From: Roseiarcus sp052147395
GTDB taxonomy: Bacteria > Pseudomonadota > Alphaproteobacteria > Rhizobiales > Beijerinckiaceae
Direction of reading: 5' to 3'
Length of the DNA stretch: 26,620 bases
Assembly: GCA_052147395.1 (NCBI GenBank)
Contig: JBKQKS010000257.1
Coordinates: 1 to 26,620 of the forward strand
How positions within the stretch are numbered: position 1 is the stretch's first letter; each line of letters starts with the position of its first letter. The position numbers and the translations under genes are program-made. Shown in pieces: positions 16,494 to 24,387 of the stretch. The notes under the pieces are model-generated. The model was not told the DNA's origin and ran no database searches. It saw only the letters and a program-made list of their open reading frames with translations.

Positions 16494-16823
16494 TCAGGCG
16501 GCGGCGAGCGCCTTGCGCAAACCCTCGGGGTCGGCCTTGATGGCGCGCAACAGCGTTCGCGACGGACCGCTCGGCTTCTTGGCGCCCCGCTCCCATTCCT
16601 GCACGGTTCGGATGCTGAATTCATAGGCCGCCGCGAACTCGGCTTGCGTCATCCCTGCGGCGCGCCGGATCTCGCGCACGTCGATTTCTGGCGCCATGTC
16701 GGGCGCCGCATCGGGATTGGCAGCGATCTGCCGGGCGATATCCCGGTCGGTTATCGCATCGATCCTCTCCCAGTCCGTCGCCGCCAGCTGATCCCGCGCC
16801 GCCTTGTCAGAGACTCTCTGCAT
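16494..16823 (-). CDS. BrnA-type antitoxin with XRE-like helix-turn-helix
   Basis: This 109-residue protein has a BrnA-like N-terminus (SDKAARDQLAATDWERIDAI, then ITDRDIARQIAANPDAAP) and a C-terminal helix-turn-helix (REIRRAAGMTQAEFAAAYEF, then SIRTVQEWERGAKKPSGP). BrnA antitoxins bind the BrnT ribonuclease and repress their own operon. The gene overlaps by 17 bp the 3' end of a damaged brnT, the normal order for this system. With its toxin inactivated it is an orphan antitoxin/repressor. HigA/NadS-like regulator is an alternative label. Confidence 0.78.
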   Translation of the reverse strand: MQRVSDKAARDQLAATDWERIDAITDRDIARQIAANPDAAPDMAPEIDVREIRRAAGMTQAEFAAAYEFSIRTVQEWERGAKKPSGPSRTLLRAIKADPEGLRKALAAA

Positions 16824-16993
16824 AGCGCCTCACCTCTCGCTCGTTGGCTTTGCGCGAGCGAGATCGCTCGCCGCTCCCCCTCCCGAACGGCGTCGACGCA
16901 TGCGAAAAGCCGACCCGCGATGCGTCCGAAAGCCACCTGGCGAAACTCGCCGTTATCGAAACGGTCGTCCCGCCGGGATGCGTGCGGCCCCGC
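16807..16993 (-). pseudogene. Truncated, frameshifted brnT toxin gene
   Basis: One minus-strand frame gives the middle of a BrnT toxin: GPHASRRDDRFDNGEFRQVA, then FGRIAGRLFACVDAVREGER, then RAISLA. After a single extra base at about 16855 the other frame continues with the family C-terminus RKANEREVRRYAESL and a stop. The N-terminal 35-40 residues, including the usual FEWDxxKxxxNxxKHGxxF region, are missing and the sequence runs instead into the 3' end of the upstream membrane-protein gene. The gene is therefore both 5'-truncated and frameshifted. Confidence 0.78.
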
Positions 16994-17019
16994 GAACGGA
17001 AATTCGGCGACACAAGACG

Positions 17020-17427
17020 TCATTCCTTGCCCCGAATGTTTTGCTCGTTCTTGCCCCTCGCATCCATCGCATGATGGATATCGGAGATGAAATGTTGTGC
17101 AATCACATATATTGCAGCAGGCAGGACAATCTTCTGCGCTAGATCCAGATTATATTCCATGAATATCGCAACAAGCACGATTAAGGACATAATGTTCATG
17201 CCGATCCAAACCAAACGGCCGACGCTGGAATGCCAAAATCGGTCCATAAATTCGCTGGTCGAAAAAACGGCAAAACGAATTCCTCGCAATGAAATCAAAG
17301 CTATATCGTTCGCCGCATTTATTTGTCCGCGCAGCCGCAGTCGGCGCACCGACAACGTGGCGCCGAGGGCGTTGATCATCAGGAAAAGCCCGCCGATGCT
17401 CAGGGTGACAACGTCATGATTGGTCAT
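17020..17427 (-). CDS. Small membrane protein, unknown
   Basis: From ATG 17427 (MTNHDVVTLS) this is 135 residues with about three hydrophobic segments: VVTLSIGGLFLMINALGATL, LVWIGMNIMSLIVLVAIFM and IVLPAAIYVIAQHFI. A charged loop and a hydrophilic basic tail ending NEQNIRGKE follow. I do not recognise a family. Its start overlaps the end of the 66-codon gene upstream by 14 bp, suggesting translational coupling. It lies inside the block that separates xdhB from ridA, and is less GC-rich than xdhB. Confidence 0.65.
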   Translation of the reverse strand: MTNHDVVTLSIGGLFLMINALGATLSVRRLRLRGQINAANDIALISLRGIRFAVFSTSEFMDRFWHSSVGRLVWIGMNIMSLIVLVAIFMEYNLDLAQKIVLPAAIYVIAQHFISDIHHAMDARGKNEQNIRGKE

Positions 17428-17614
17428 GGGTCTTAGCCACCGAGATCCCTGCTGCCGCGATCCAGACAATACCACCAATTGTGCCAAACCCGCACGCGAT
17501 TCCCGCAATGATGTTCGGGACAGACGGTTCCGATATGAACATTACGTACGTGGCCAGCGCGGAGCCGGTCGTGCAAAATATCGCCGCTATGAGATTGAGA
17601 ACGCTTTCGAGCAC
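17414..17614 (-). CDS. Small two-helix membrane protein, unknown
   Basis: A 66-residue frame starting at GTG 17614 encodes two membrane helices: VLNLIAAIFCTTGSALATYV and IIAGIACGFGTIGGIVWIAA, then a short hydrophilic tail AKTHDQS. No good ribosome-binding site is seen, so the start is uncertain. The overlap with the following membrane-protein gene argues that it is real and part of a two-gene unit. The function is unknown. Confidence 0.5.
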   Translation of the reverse strand: MLESVLNLIAAIFCTTGSALATYVMFISEPSVPNIIAGIACGFGTIGGIVWIAAAGISVAKTHDQS

Positions 17615-17643
17615 GTCGGGTCAAGCCGGTCTGGCGATAGAAT

Positions 17644-17655
17644 AGGTAATTACCT
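17644..17655. promoter_or_regulatory. 12-bp perfect palindrome AGGTAATTACCT
   Basis: AGGTAATTACCT lies 30 bp upstream of the two small membrane-protein genes (minus strand), a suitable place for an operator. No regulator can be assigned, and a palindrome of this length can occur by chance. Confidence 0.25.
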
Positions 17656-17757
17656 CACTTCCGCGGAGCAAGCCAAGCAGCGAAGTGCGGCGCCGCCCTT
17701 GCGTTCGCTTCCTCCGCGGATCCGATCTCACCTCCCTTCGACCGAGCTTCATCGCCC

Positions 17758-20079
17758 CTAAGCCAGCGACCGGATCGCATCGAGAATCGCCTCCGGTGTG
17801 CAGGGCGCGCGCAATTCGGGCTGGCCGCCGGGTTTTACCGCATGCACAGCGTCGAGGATCGCCGAATAGACTGATATCGCGAGGTTGAACGGCGGCTCGC
17901 CGACCGCCTTGGAGCGATAAATCGAGGGCGTCGGATTGGGGCGCATCTGCAGGCGGGCGACGAAGCGTTCGGGCACGTCGGAAGCGACCGGGATCTTGTA
18001 GGTCGCCGGCGCGTGGGTCGCGAGCCGGCCCTGCGGGTCGTAGACGAGCTCCTCCGTCGTCAACCAGCCCATGCCCTGGATGAAGGCGCCCTCGACCTGG
18101 CCGAGATCGAGCGCGGGATTGAGCGACGAGCCGACGTCGTGGAGGATGTCGACCGCGAGCACTTTCATTTCGCCGGTCAGCGTATCGATCGCCACCTCCG
18201 AGCAGGCGGCGCCGAAAGCGAAATAGAAGAATGGCTTGCCCTTGGCCGCGGCGCGGTCCCAGTGGATTTCCGGCGTCTTGTAGAAGCCCGCGGCCGAGAG
18301 CTGCACGCGCTCGACGCGGCAGGCCTTGGCGAGCTCGGCAAAACTCATCGAAAAATTGCCGCCGAACACCCGGCCTTCGCGGAATTCGATTTTCTCCGCT
18401 GCGATTTTCCACCCGCGCGCCGCCACAGCCGCCATGCGCGCGCGGATCTCGCCCGCCGCGATCTTCGCCGCCATGCCGTTGATGTCGGCGCCCGAGGAGG
18501 CGGCGGTCGGCGAGGCGTTGGGAACCTTGGCGGTGTTGGTGGCGGTGATGCGCACGAAGTCGAGGGGGACGCCGAATTCTTCGGCGACCACCTGCGCGAC
18601 CTTGGTGAACAGCCCCTGCCCCATCTCGGTGCCGCCGTGATTGAGATGGATCGAACCGTCGGTATAGACATGCACCAGCGCGCCGGCCTGGTTCAAGTGG
18701 ATCAGCGTGAACGAAATGCCGAACATCACGGGGACGAGCGCCAGCCCGCGCTTCAGGAAAGGGCTTGCCGCGTTGAACGCCGCTATTTTTTGGCGCCGGG
18801 CGCGGTAATCGCTGGAGGTTTCGAGCTCGCGCACGATTTGCTGCAGCGTCTCGTAGTCCTCGACCTTCTGCGTATAGGGCGTCACGTCGCCGCCGGCGCG
18901 GTAGAGATTGGCGAGCCTCACGTCGAGCGGATCGAGCCCGCGCTCCCGAGCGACGGCGTCGATCACCCTTTCGATGGCGATGATGCCCTGCGGGCCGCCG
19001 AAGCCGCGGAACGCCGTGTTGGAGACGGTGTTGGTCTTCAAGCGGTGCGAGCCGATATGCACGGTCTCCAGATAATAGGCGTTGGCGGCGTGGAACATCG
19101 CGCGGTCGACGACGCCGAGCGAGAGATCGGCGGAGCAGCCGCAGCGCGCGTTGAGCATCACGTCGTAGACTTCGACGCGGCCGGAACCGTCGTAGCCGAC
19201 GCGCCAGTCGGCGCGGAAATCGTGGCGCTTGCCGGTCATGACGAAATCGTCGTCGCGGTCGAGCCGGATCTTGCATGGTCGGCCGCTGATGCGTGCGCAC
19301 AAGGCGGCGATCGCCGCCCATTGGCAGGCCTGGCTCTCCTTGCCGCCGAAGCCGCCGCCCATGCGCCTGGTCTCGACGGTGACGAAGGCGTCGGGGACGC
19401 CGAGCACACGGGCGACGATGTGCTGCGACTCCGTCGGGTCCTGGGTCGAGACGTGCACATGCATCTCGTCGCCCTCGCCGGGAATGGCCAGCGAGGCCTG
19501 ACCCTCGAGATAGAAATGCTCCTGGCCGCCGATGGCAAACCGGCCCTCCAACATGTGTGGCGCGCGAAAAAACGCCGCCTCGACGTCGCCGCGGCCGTAT
19601 TCGTAGTCGGGCAACACCCGCTCGCCGGTGATCAACGCGTCCTCGATGGTGATCGCGGGCTTTTTCTCCGCGATCTCGATTTTGGCGAGTTTTACCGCGC
19701 GCCGCGCCGCATCGCGCGTTGTCGCGGCGACGGCGAACAAAGGCTGGCCGTGGAACAGGATCGTTGTTTCGGCGAATAGCGGCTCGTCGGCGAGCGCCGG
19801 CGCAATGTCGTTCTTGCCGGGAACGTCGGCGGCGGCGACCACCGCAACGACGCCCGGCGCGGCGCGCACGGCGGAAAGATCGAGTTTTTGCAGCTCGCCC
19901 GCCGCCTTGTCCGCCTGCCCCACCGCGACCTGCAGCGTGCCCGCGGGCTCGCGGATGTCGTCGACATAGGGCGCGGCGCCCTGCACATGCAGGCGCGCCG
20001 AATCGTGGGGGTGCGGCTTGTGCACGACCGCGGTCTCGCGCTCGAGCGGAACGACGGGGACGCGGCTACTCGGCGGCAC
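17758..20079 (-). CDS. xdhB: Xanthine dehydrogenase molybdopterin-binding subunit XdhB
   Basis: XdhB carries the molybdenum cofactor and oxidises hypoxanthine and xanthine to urate, passing electrons to XdhA. The 773-residue length fits the family. Cofactor and active-site motifs are visible: MGGGFGGKES (with the purine-binding Glu), TAFRGFGGPQGIIA (with the Arg typical of xanthine, not aldehyde, oxidation), GGTEMGQGLFTKVAQ, and KAVGEPPFNLAISV with the catalytic Glu. The start GTG 20079 was chosen because GGAGAG lies 5 nt upstream and it overlaps xdhA by 14 bp; no ATG fits better. A copy of its 3' end occurs at 16376-16440. Confidence 0.95.
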   Translation of the reverse strand: MPPSSRVPVVPLERETAVVHKPHPHDSARLHVQGAAPYVDDIREPAGTLQVAVGQADKAAGELQKLDLSAVRAAPGVVAVVAAADVPGKNDIAPALADEPLFAETTILFHGQPLFAVAATTRDAARRAVKLAKIEIAEKKPAITIEDALITGERVLPDYEYGRGDVEAAFFRAPHMLEGRFAIGGQEHFYLEGQASLAIPGEGDEMHVHVSTQDPTESQHIVARVLGVPDAFVTVETRRMGGGFGGKESQACQWAAIAALCARISGRPCKIRLDRDDDFVMTGKRHDFRADWRVGYDGSGRVEVYDVMLNARCGCSADLSLGVVDRAMFHAANAYYLETVHIGSHRLKTNTVSNTAFRGFGGPQGIIAIERVIDAVARERGLDPLDVRLANLYRAGGDVTPYTQKVEDYETLQQIVRELETSSDYRARRQKIAAFNAASPFLKRGLALVPVMFGISFTLIHLNQAGALVHVYTDGSIHLNHGGTEMGQGLFTKVAQVVAEEFGVPLDFVRITATNTAKVPNASPTAASSGADINGMAAKIAAGEIRARMAAVAARGWKIAAEKIEFREGRVFGGNFSMSFAELAKACRVERVQLSAAGFYKTPEIHWDRAAAKGKPFFYFAFGAACSEVAIDTLTGEMKVLAVDILHDVGSSLNPALDLGQVEGAFIQGMGWLTTEELVYDPQGRLATHAPATYKIPVASDVPERFVARLQMRPNPTPSIYRSKAVGEPPFNLAISVYSAILDAVHAVKPGGQPELRAPCTPEAILDAIRSLA

Positions 20080-21553
20080 GGAGCTCTCCGAGGCGGGTCG
20101 GCGCAGCGGCGCCGGAAATTTCGTGCAGCGCGCGCAGGACGAGATTGCCCGCGACCTCGAGGCGATAGGCGGCGCTGGCGCGCATGTCGGTGAGCGGCGT
20201 GAAGTCTCGGGCAATGGCCGCGCAGGCGGGTCGCCAGGTGGAGGGGTCGGCGAGCGTGGCGCCGGCGAGCACGGCTTCGGCTTCGCTCGCCCGCTTCGGC
20301 GTCGCCGCCATGCCGCCGAAGGCGAGCCTCGCCGCTACGATGCGGCGGTCCTCGAGTTCGAACAGGAACGCGCCCATGACAGCGGAAATGTCCTCGTCGA
20401 ACCGCTTCGACACCTTGAAGGCGCGAAAGACCTGGTGGGCGGCGAGTTTTGGGACGGCGAGCGCGGACACGTATTCGCCGGGGCCGCGGTCCTGCAGGCC
20501 ATAAGCGACGAAGAAGTTTTCCAGCCGCAGCGTGCGCGTCATGCCGGAGCGGCAGAATTCGATCGTCGCGCCGAGCGCGATGAACGCCGGGGCGAGATCG
20601 CCGATCGGCGAGCCGTTGGCGATATTGCCGCCGACGGCGCCGCTCGCGCGCACTTGCGCCGAGCCGAAGCGCGACATGAGGAGGCCGAGATCGGGATGCA
20701 GGGCCGCGAGACGCGGCGCGGCGTCCGCGAGCGTGGCGCCGGCGCCGATGCGCAATTCGCGCTCATCGTCGACGATGCGGTCGAGGCCGGCGACGCGGCC
20801 GAGCCAGATGATCTTTTGCAAATCGACCAGCTGCTTGGTGATCCACAGGCCGACATCCGTCGCGCCGCTGACCAGCGTCGCGTCCTTGTGGCGGTCATAG
20901 AGCTCAGTGAGCGACTCGTGAGAGGCGGGGGCGGCGAAGAATTTTGTCTCGTCGCCGACGAACAAGTCGCGCCTGTCGTCCAAAACTTCGAGCGCCGCGA
21001 GCCGCTCCGCCGCGGCGGCGGCGAACTTGTCGCTCGGCGCGCCGTCGATCGTCGACAGCGCCGCATCGAGGATCGGCCGATAGCCGGTGCAGCGGCAAAG
21101 ATTGCCGGCGAGCGCCTCGTTGACGCTGGAGCGAGTCGCCGCCTCTCCCGCGTGATAGAGCGCGAACAGGCTCATCACCACGCCCGGCGTGCAGAAGCCG
21201 CACTGCGAGCCGTGAAGATCGACCATCGCCTGCTGGATCGGGTGCAGCGTCTCGCCTGCGGCGAGATCCTCGATGGTGACGAGCTCGGCGCCGTCGATCT
21301 GGCCGAGGAGCAGGATGCACGCGTTCACGGGAAGATGGACGAGGCCGCCGCCGCGGCGGCGCGCGATGACGACCGTGCAGGCGCCGCAATCGCCTTCGCC
21401 GCAGCCCTCCTTGGTCCCCTTCAGTCCCTCCTCCTCGCGCAGCCAGTCGAGCAAGGTCGTGCGCGGCGCGAAGCCGGAGAGCCGGCGCGTTCGCCCACGA
21501 AAGCGGAAGGTGAGTTCGGTGCGGGGCGGCGTCCCGCTTGCGCCAGTGTTCAT
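20066..21553 (-). CDS. xdhA: Xanthine dehydrogenase iron-sulfur/FAD subunit XdhA
   Basis: XdhA holds two [2Fe-2S] clusters and FAD and hands electrons from XdhB to NAD+. With the ATG at 21553 it has 495 residues, as expected. Cluster ligands of the plant-type domain are Cys51, Cys56, Cys59 (GCGEGDCGACTVV) and Cys79. Those of the second domain are Cys118, Cys121 (QCGFCTPG), Cys153 and Cys155 (LCRCTGY). The FAD domain shows DATLVSGATDVGLWITKQ and ASGAVGGNIANGSPIGDLAP. The frame is open 77 codons upstream, but those are not family-like. No strong ribosome-binding site precedes the ATG. It forms an overlapping pair with xdhB. Confidence 0.95.
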   Translation of the reverse strand: MNTGASGTPPRTELTFRFRGRTRRLSGFAPRTTLLDWLREEEGLKGTKEGCGEGDCGACTVVIARRRGGGLVHLPVNACILLLGQIDGAELVTIEDLAAGETLHPIQQAMVDLHGSQCGFCTPGVVMSLFALYHAGEAATRSSVNEALAGNLCRCTGYRPILDAALSTIDGAPSDKFAAAAAERLAALEVLDDRRDLFVGDETKFFAAPASHESLTELYDRHKDATLVSGATDVGLWITKQLVDLQKIIWLGRVAGLDRIVDDERELRIGAGATLADAAPRLAALHPDLGLLMSRFGSAQVRASGAVGGNIANGSPIGDLAPAFIALGATIEFCRSGMTRTLRLENFFVAYGLQDRGPGEYVSALAVPKLAAHQVFRAFKVSKRFDEDISAVMGAFLFELEDRRIVAARLAFGGMAATPKRASEAEAVLAGATLADPSTWRPACAAIARDFTPLTDMRASAAYRLEVAGNLVLRALHEISGAAAPTRLGELRAAE

Positions 21554-22380
21554 GCGACGACTTTGGCCTCGTAGGTCCAGGACTCCGCCCGTGCAGGGTT
21601 GGGGCCATCGGTCATAATGGCGCAAAACGGCGCCCGAGGGGAAGACGCTGGCGCCTCGACAACCGCAATCCCGCTGGAAACTGCTTGCGCCAAAAGGCGG
21701 GGAGCGGGCGTCGCGACAAGTGAATTCGATAGGCCCTCGCTCGATCCCGGGCGGGTGGTCATTTTTGTCCACGGTTTCCGTCATTTCAAATCGCTAGCTG
21801 GACGTTTTTGTCACCCCCTCCCCTCAGGCCTCGCCGGGAGGGTGCGCATAGGCGCTAGGATACGGCTTTGTGCTAAAGCCCACACCGTCATTGCGAGCGA
21901 AGCGCGGCAATCCAGGGCCGCGGGCGCAGACCTTTCCTGGTAAGTTCCAGTATACATTTAGAACAGCGGCAAGGATACAGCCCTACGCCCTCTGGATTGC
22001 CGCGCTTCGCTCGCAATGACGACGACTTCTGCCGTCGCTAACCTAGCGCCTATGGGGGGGGGGGTGCGTCTGCGTCCTCGATATCCATTTCGTTTATCAA
22101 CATACTTTAATATATCGCGCCGCCGCAGGCGTACAGGAAGCGGCTATTTCGAAATAGCGCCTCGACCCGAGCGCGCGCTCAGGGCGGAGGGCGGACCTTT
22201 ATGCAACTGATTTCTGCACCGCATAATCCACTGATTTTATTGACGTCGATTCGGGTTGCAAAAATCTCGATATTTGCATCGCCGCTCGGGATGACAGAGC
22301 TCCCACTCCCACTCGGCCTATCGCTAAACCATCAATTGTCGCATAGCTTAGACAAAGTGGTCATCGCCGTCAGCTTTCCG
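21554..22380. other. Long repeat-bearing intergenic region upstream of xdhA
   Basis: About 830 bp without a convincing gene. It should contain the xdhA promoter (minus strand, near 21560-21780), but no clear -35/-10 or operator was found. It contains the inverted repeat at 21886-22021, a run of ten G residues near 22055, and an AT-rich stretch (about 22080-22115, AACATACTTTAATATATCGC). At its right edge it runs into the transposase relic at 22381. Confidence 0.45.
21886..22021. repeat. Perfect 30-bp inverted repeat flanking 76 bp
   Basis: 21886-21915 begins CGTCATTGCGAGCGAAGCGC and its exact reverse complement is 21992-22021. The arms belong to a dispersed repeat with a related copy at 23296-23325. 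The 76-bp centre has no coding potential. The whole 136-bp unit looks like a BIME or small non-autonomous (MITE-like) element able to fold into a long hairpin. Confidence 0.85.
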
Positions 22381-22539
22381 CGTGCCCGCCGCCAGATCGG
22401 CGCCTTCATCGAAACCGTCTACAACGCCAAGCGCCTGCACTCCGCGCTCGGCTACAAACCCCCAGCCGAGTTCGAAGCCGAACTCCGCCGGGACAACCGC
22501 AACCAACCAATCCAGGACAAAGCTATGTCACCGAATTAG
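22381..22539 (+). pseudogene. Relic of an IS3-family transposase (C-terminus)
   Basis: The frame reads RARRQIGAFIETVYNAKRLH, then SALGYKPPAEFEAELRRDNR, the characteristic end of IS3-family OrfB transposases (integrase C-terminal part: FIExVYNxKRLHSALGYxPPxEFE). The DDE catalytic core and OrfA are absent. Just after the stop, 22540-22569 (GTGTCTCAGCCGAGGGGTGC, then AGTCCAATC) may be the right terminal repeat. The insertion sequence is dead. Confidence 0.85.
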
Positions 22540-22590
22540 CCGTGTCTCAGCCGAGGGGTGCAGTCCAATCAATCCAAACAGGAGTACGCT

Positions 22591-23067
22591 ATGGCCATTA
22601 CGGTTTTACAGGTACTTCCCAATCAGATGGTTCCCGCCAGCTTGGCTCCAATAATCCTTCCAGTGGGTCCGCCAGCTGGTCTTTCCCTAGGCCAACCACA
22701 TATTTGTAGTGGCATAGTTGAATGTGTCTTCAAAGGAGATAACCCAGATTCCGATGGAGTTACCAGAGATACGTTGACTTTCCTCATCGGAGGAAGCGCT
22801 AATCAACGCGTTAACCCGCCCCCTGCCCCTGGTGGTGTAGCCACTTCCCCGTTCGGCAGCAGCTTGATTGTGTCGCTGGCCAGCATTGCTTACGATGGCG
22901 TTGTCAACAACGCGTTATGGGCTGTAGATAGTGCAGAGGTAACACAGCTTGTTAACACAGATAGGGGAGACGGAACATCACAAGCGCAAGCTGTTGCTAA
23001 CCTAGCAGTAAGAGGTCCGAATGGAATCATCCTTCGAGTTAACTACATCCTATTTTGGCCCACGTGA
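22591..23067 (+). CDS. Orphan protein of 158 residues, unknown
   Basis: The ATG at 22591 has a good ribosome-binding site (GGAG, 6-nt spacing). The product begins MAITVLQVLPNQMVPASLAP and is rich in small, Pro, Gly and beta-forming residues (LTFLIGGSANQRVNPPPAPG; SSLIVSLASIAYDGVVNNAL; IILRVNYILFWPT), suggesting a compact beta-sandwich. No signal peptide, membrane helix or known motif is seen. GC content and codon use are clearly lower than in neighbouring core genes, and it starts about 20 bp after the probable end of an IS3 relic, so it was likely acquired by transfer. No terminator is evident downstream. Confidence 0.65.
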   Translation: MAITVLQVLPNQMVPASLAPIILPVGPPAGLSLGQPHICSGIVECVFKGDNPDSDGVTRDTLTFLIGGSANQRVNPPPAPGGVATSPFGSSLIVSLASIAYDGVVNNALWAVDSAEVTQLVNTDRGDGTSQAQAVANLAVRGPNGIILRVNYILFWPT

Positions 23068-23136
23068 GCTTCCCTGACCGTCGCGCTAGGCCTCGTGGGC
23101 TGGGTCGCCCCAGGGATTGCTTCCTGGGGCTCCCAC

Positions 23137-23365
23137 CAGGGCAATCGGGTGAATGGCCGCAATCCACTCCTAGGCCGTCAAAAGCAAGCGCAGCGAAGCA
23201 ACCCAGCCCCTCCGCCAATTCGAAACTCGGAAACTCACGCACTATCCCCTGCCCGATATCTCGAGCTCGCGGCCCACTGAGCATCACACGACGGTTGGAT
23301 TGCTTCGCTCGAGCTCGCAATGACGGCGGAAAGGTCACGACAAATCCTTTCACCCGATTGCCCTG
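23137..23365. repeat. 17-bp perfect inverted repeat flanking about 195 bp
   Basis: CAGGGCAATCGGGTGAA at 23137-23153 is exactly reverse-complemented at 23349-23365. The interior contains a copy of the CATTGCGAGC-type repeat and no gene. It could be the ends of a miniature element, or nested repeats. Confidence 0.6.
23296..23325. repeat. Dispersed repeat related to the 21886/21992 arms
   Basis: TTGGATTGCTTCGCTCGAGC, then TCGCAATGACG, matches the consensus of the inverted-repeat arms at 21992-22021 with small changes. It is a common type of intergenic repeat. Confidence 0.7.
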
Positions 23366-23694
23366 CCGCGGCTACTCGCCGTTCTCCCCAACTGTAACAT
23401 TTTTGACTCACCCGCCTTCATGGCAAAAAAGCTGGGGGTGAGTAGTTACCCGGGTAGAGCAGTACGGCCGCAGAAGTGAAGCGAGACGCAGAATAGTCTG
23501 CACTCCGCCCATCGGCGACGTCCCCGCCCCGGGTGCGCCACGTGAAGGGAGCGCCGCTTGGTCCACCCCGGCCAGCCGCCGACCCGCCGGGGATGAAACG
23601 GATGCCCGGTCGAAGCCCAAAGGCGTACGGCGGCGTGGACGCCGCCGCTCCACAGGGGTCGCTAAGCGACGAGCCGGAAGCCGAGCGCGGACTT

Positions 23695-24387
23695 TCAGAC
23701 CGAAGAGTCCTCCAGCTCGGTCGTGATCGGCTTCGTCGGGTAGACCAACTGCTCGCGGTCGCGCCAGCCGCGGACGTAGTTGACCTCCATCAGCCGGCGA
23801 ACGCCGATGATCGGCCGCTTGTCGAAGCCGTGCCAGGTGTTCTTGCCCGCCTTGAAGATCGCCGCGGTGTTGAAGTCGGCTTTCGAGCGGCCGACCCATT
23901 TCTTGTCGTCGTCGTAGATGTCGGTGCCCCAGTCTTTTACGTGCGGACCCGTGCACAGATAGACGACCATCGAGAAGATCTTTTCCGGCACGTCGCGGTG
24001 CGGCTCCAGCCAGGCGCCATCGGTGTCCTGGATGTATTCGATGCGCAGGAAAGTTCCGTTGGGATCGAACTCCAGCGTGTCGCCGATCTGGCGCGCGACG
24101 TCCGGCCGTTGCAGCGCGATTGCCATCTGATCGCAAACCGGGAAGTCTTCGCGCATCTGCGGGGTGAAGAAGGCGCGGCTCATGTTGTAGGTGTTGCGCG
24201 TGCCGTCGGTGTCGCCGAGCACGGGCGGCTGGATCGGCAGCACCAGGATCGCCGTACACAGCGCCTCGGGGAACACATCGGTGAGCGCCCAGCGCCGGTA
24301 GGGCGTCTCGAACCGTTGCGAACGCTTCAGCGCGGCGATGAAATGCGCGGTGATCTCATCGGGCGCGGGAACGTAGGGGTAGACCAT
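23695..24387 (-). CDS. 2-oxoglutarate/Fe(II)-dependent oxygenase, second of pair
   Basis: This 230-residue double-stranded beta-helix oxygenase starts at ATG 24387, with GGAGGAAA 8 nt upstream. The iron triad is visible: His130 and Asp132 (EPHRDVPEKIF) and His186 (NTWHGFDKRPIIGVRR), with Arg197 or Arg198 as likely 2-oxoglutarate anchor. Such enzymes hydroxylate or otherwise oxidise small molecules, amino acids, peptides or sugars. The substrate is unknown. Its start codon shares one base with the stop of the preceding oxygenase (TGATG), so the two are coupled. The proteins are only distantly alike, so this is not a recent duplication. Confidence 0.87.
   Translation of the reverse strand: MVYPYVPAPDEITAHFIAALKRSQRFETPYRRWALTDVFPEALCTAILVLPIQPPVLGDTDGTRNTYNMSRAFFTPQMREDFPVCDQMAIALQRPDVARQIGDTLEFDPNGTFLRIEYIQDTDGAWLEPHRDVPEKIFSMVVYLCTGPHVKDWGTDIYDDDKKWVGRSKADFNTAAIFKAGKNTWHGFDKRPIIGVRRLMEVNYVRGWRDREQLVYPTKPITTELEDSSV

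Larger units (their letters stand above)
23068..23694. other. Repeat-rich intergenic region
   Basis: About 630 bp without a supported gene. It holds a hairpin GCCCCAGG-N8-CCTGGGGC (23107-23130), a 17-bp inverted repeat (23137-23153 / 23349-23365), the dispersed repeat at 23296-23325, a CTCACCC/GGGTGAG pair (about 23408-23442), a GGCGGCG-TGGA-CGCCGCC hairpin (23629-23646) and GTCGCTAAGCGAC (23658-23670). The last two lie just past the oxygenase stop on the minus strand and may act as its terminator, though no T-run follows. Confidence 0.45.

Noticed and set aside
17621..19321. A 566-codon frame on the minus strand overlapping xdhB
   Set aside because: It is an out-of-frame shadow of xdhB with Arg-rich composition.
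18013..19779. A 588-codon open frame on the plus strand
   Set aside because: It is the antisense shadow of xdhB; no motif, ribosome-binding site or domain was seen.
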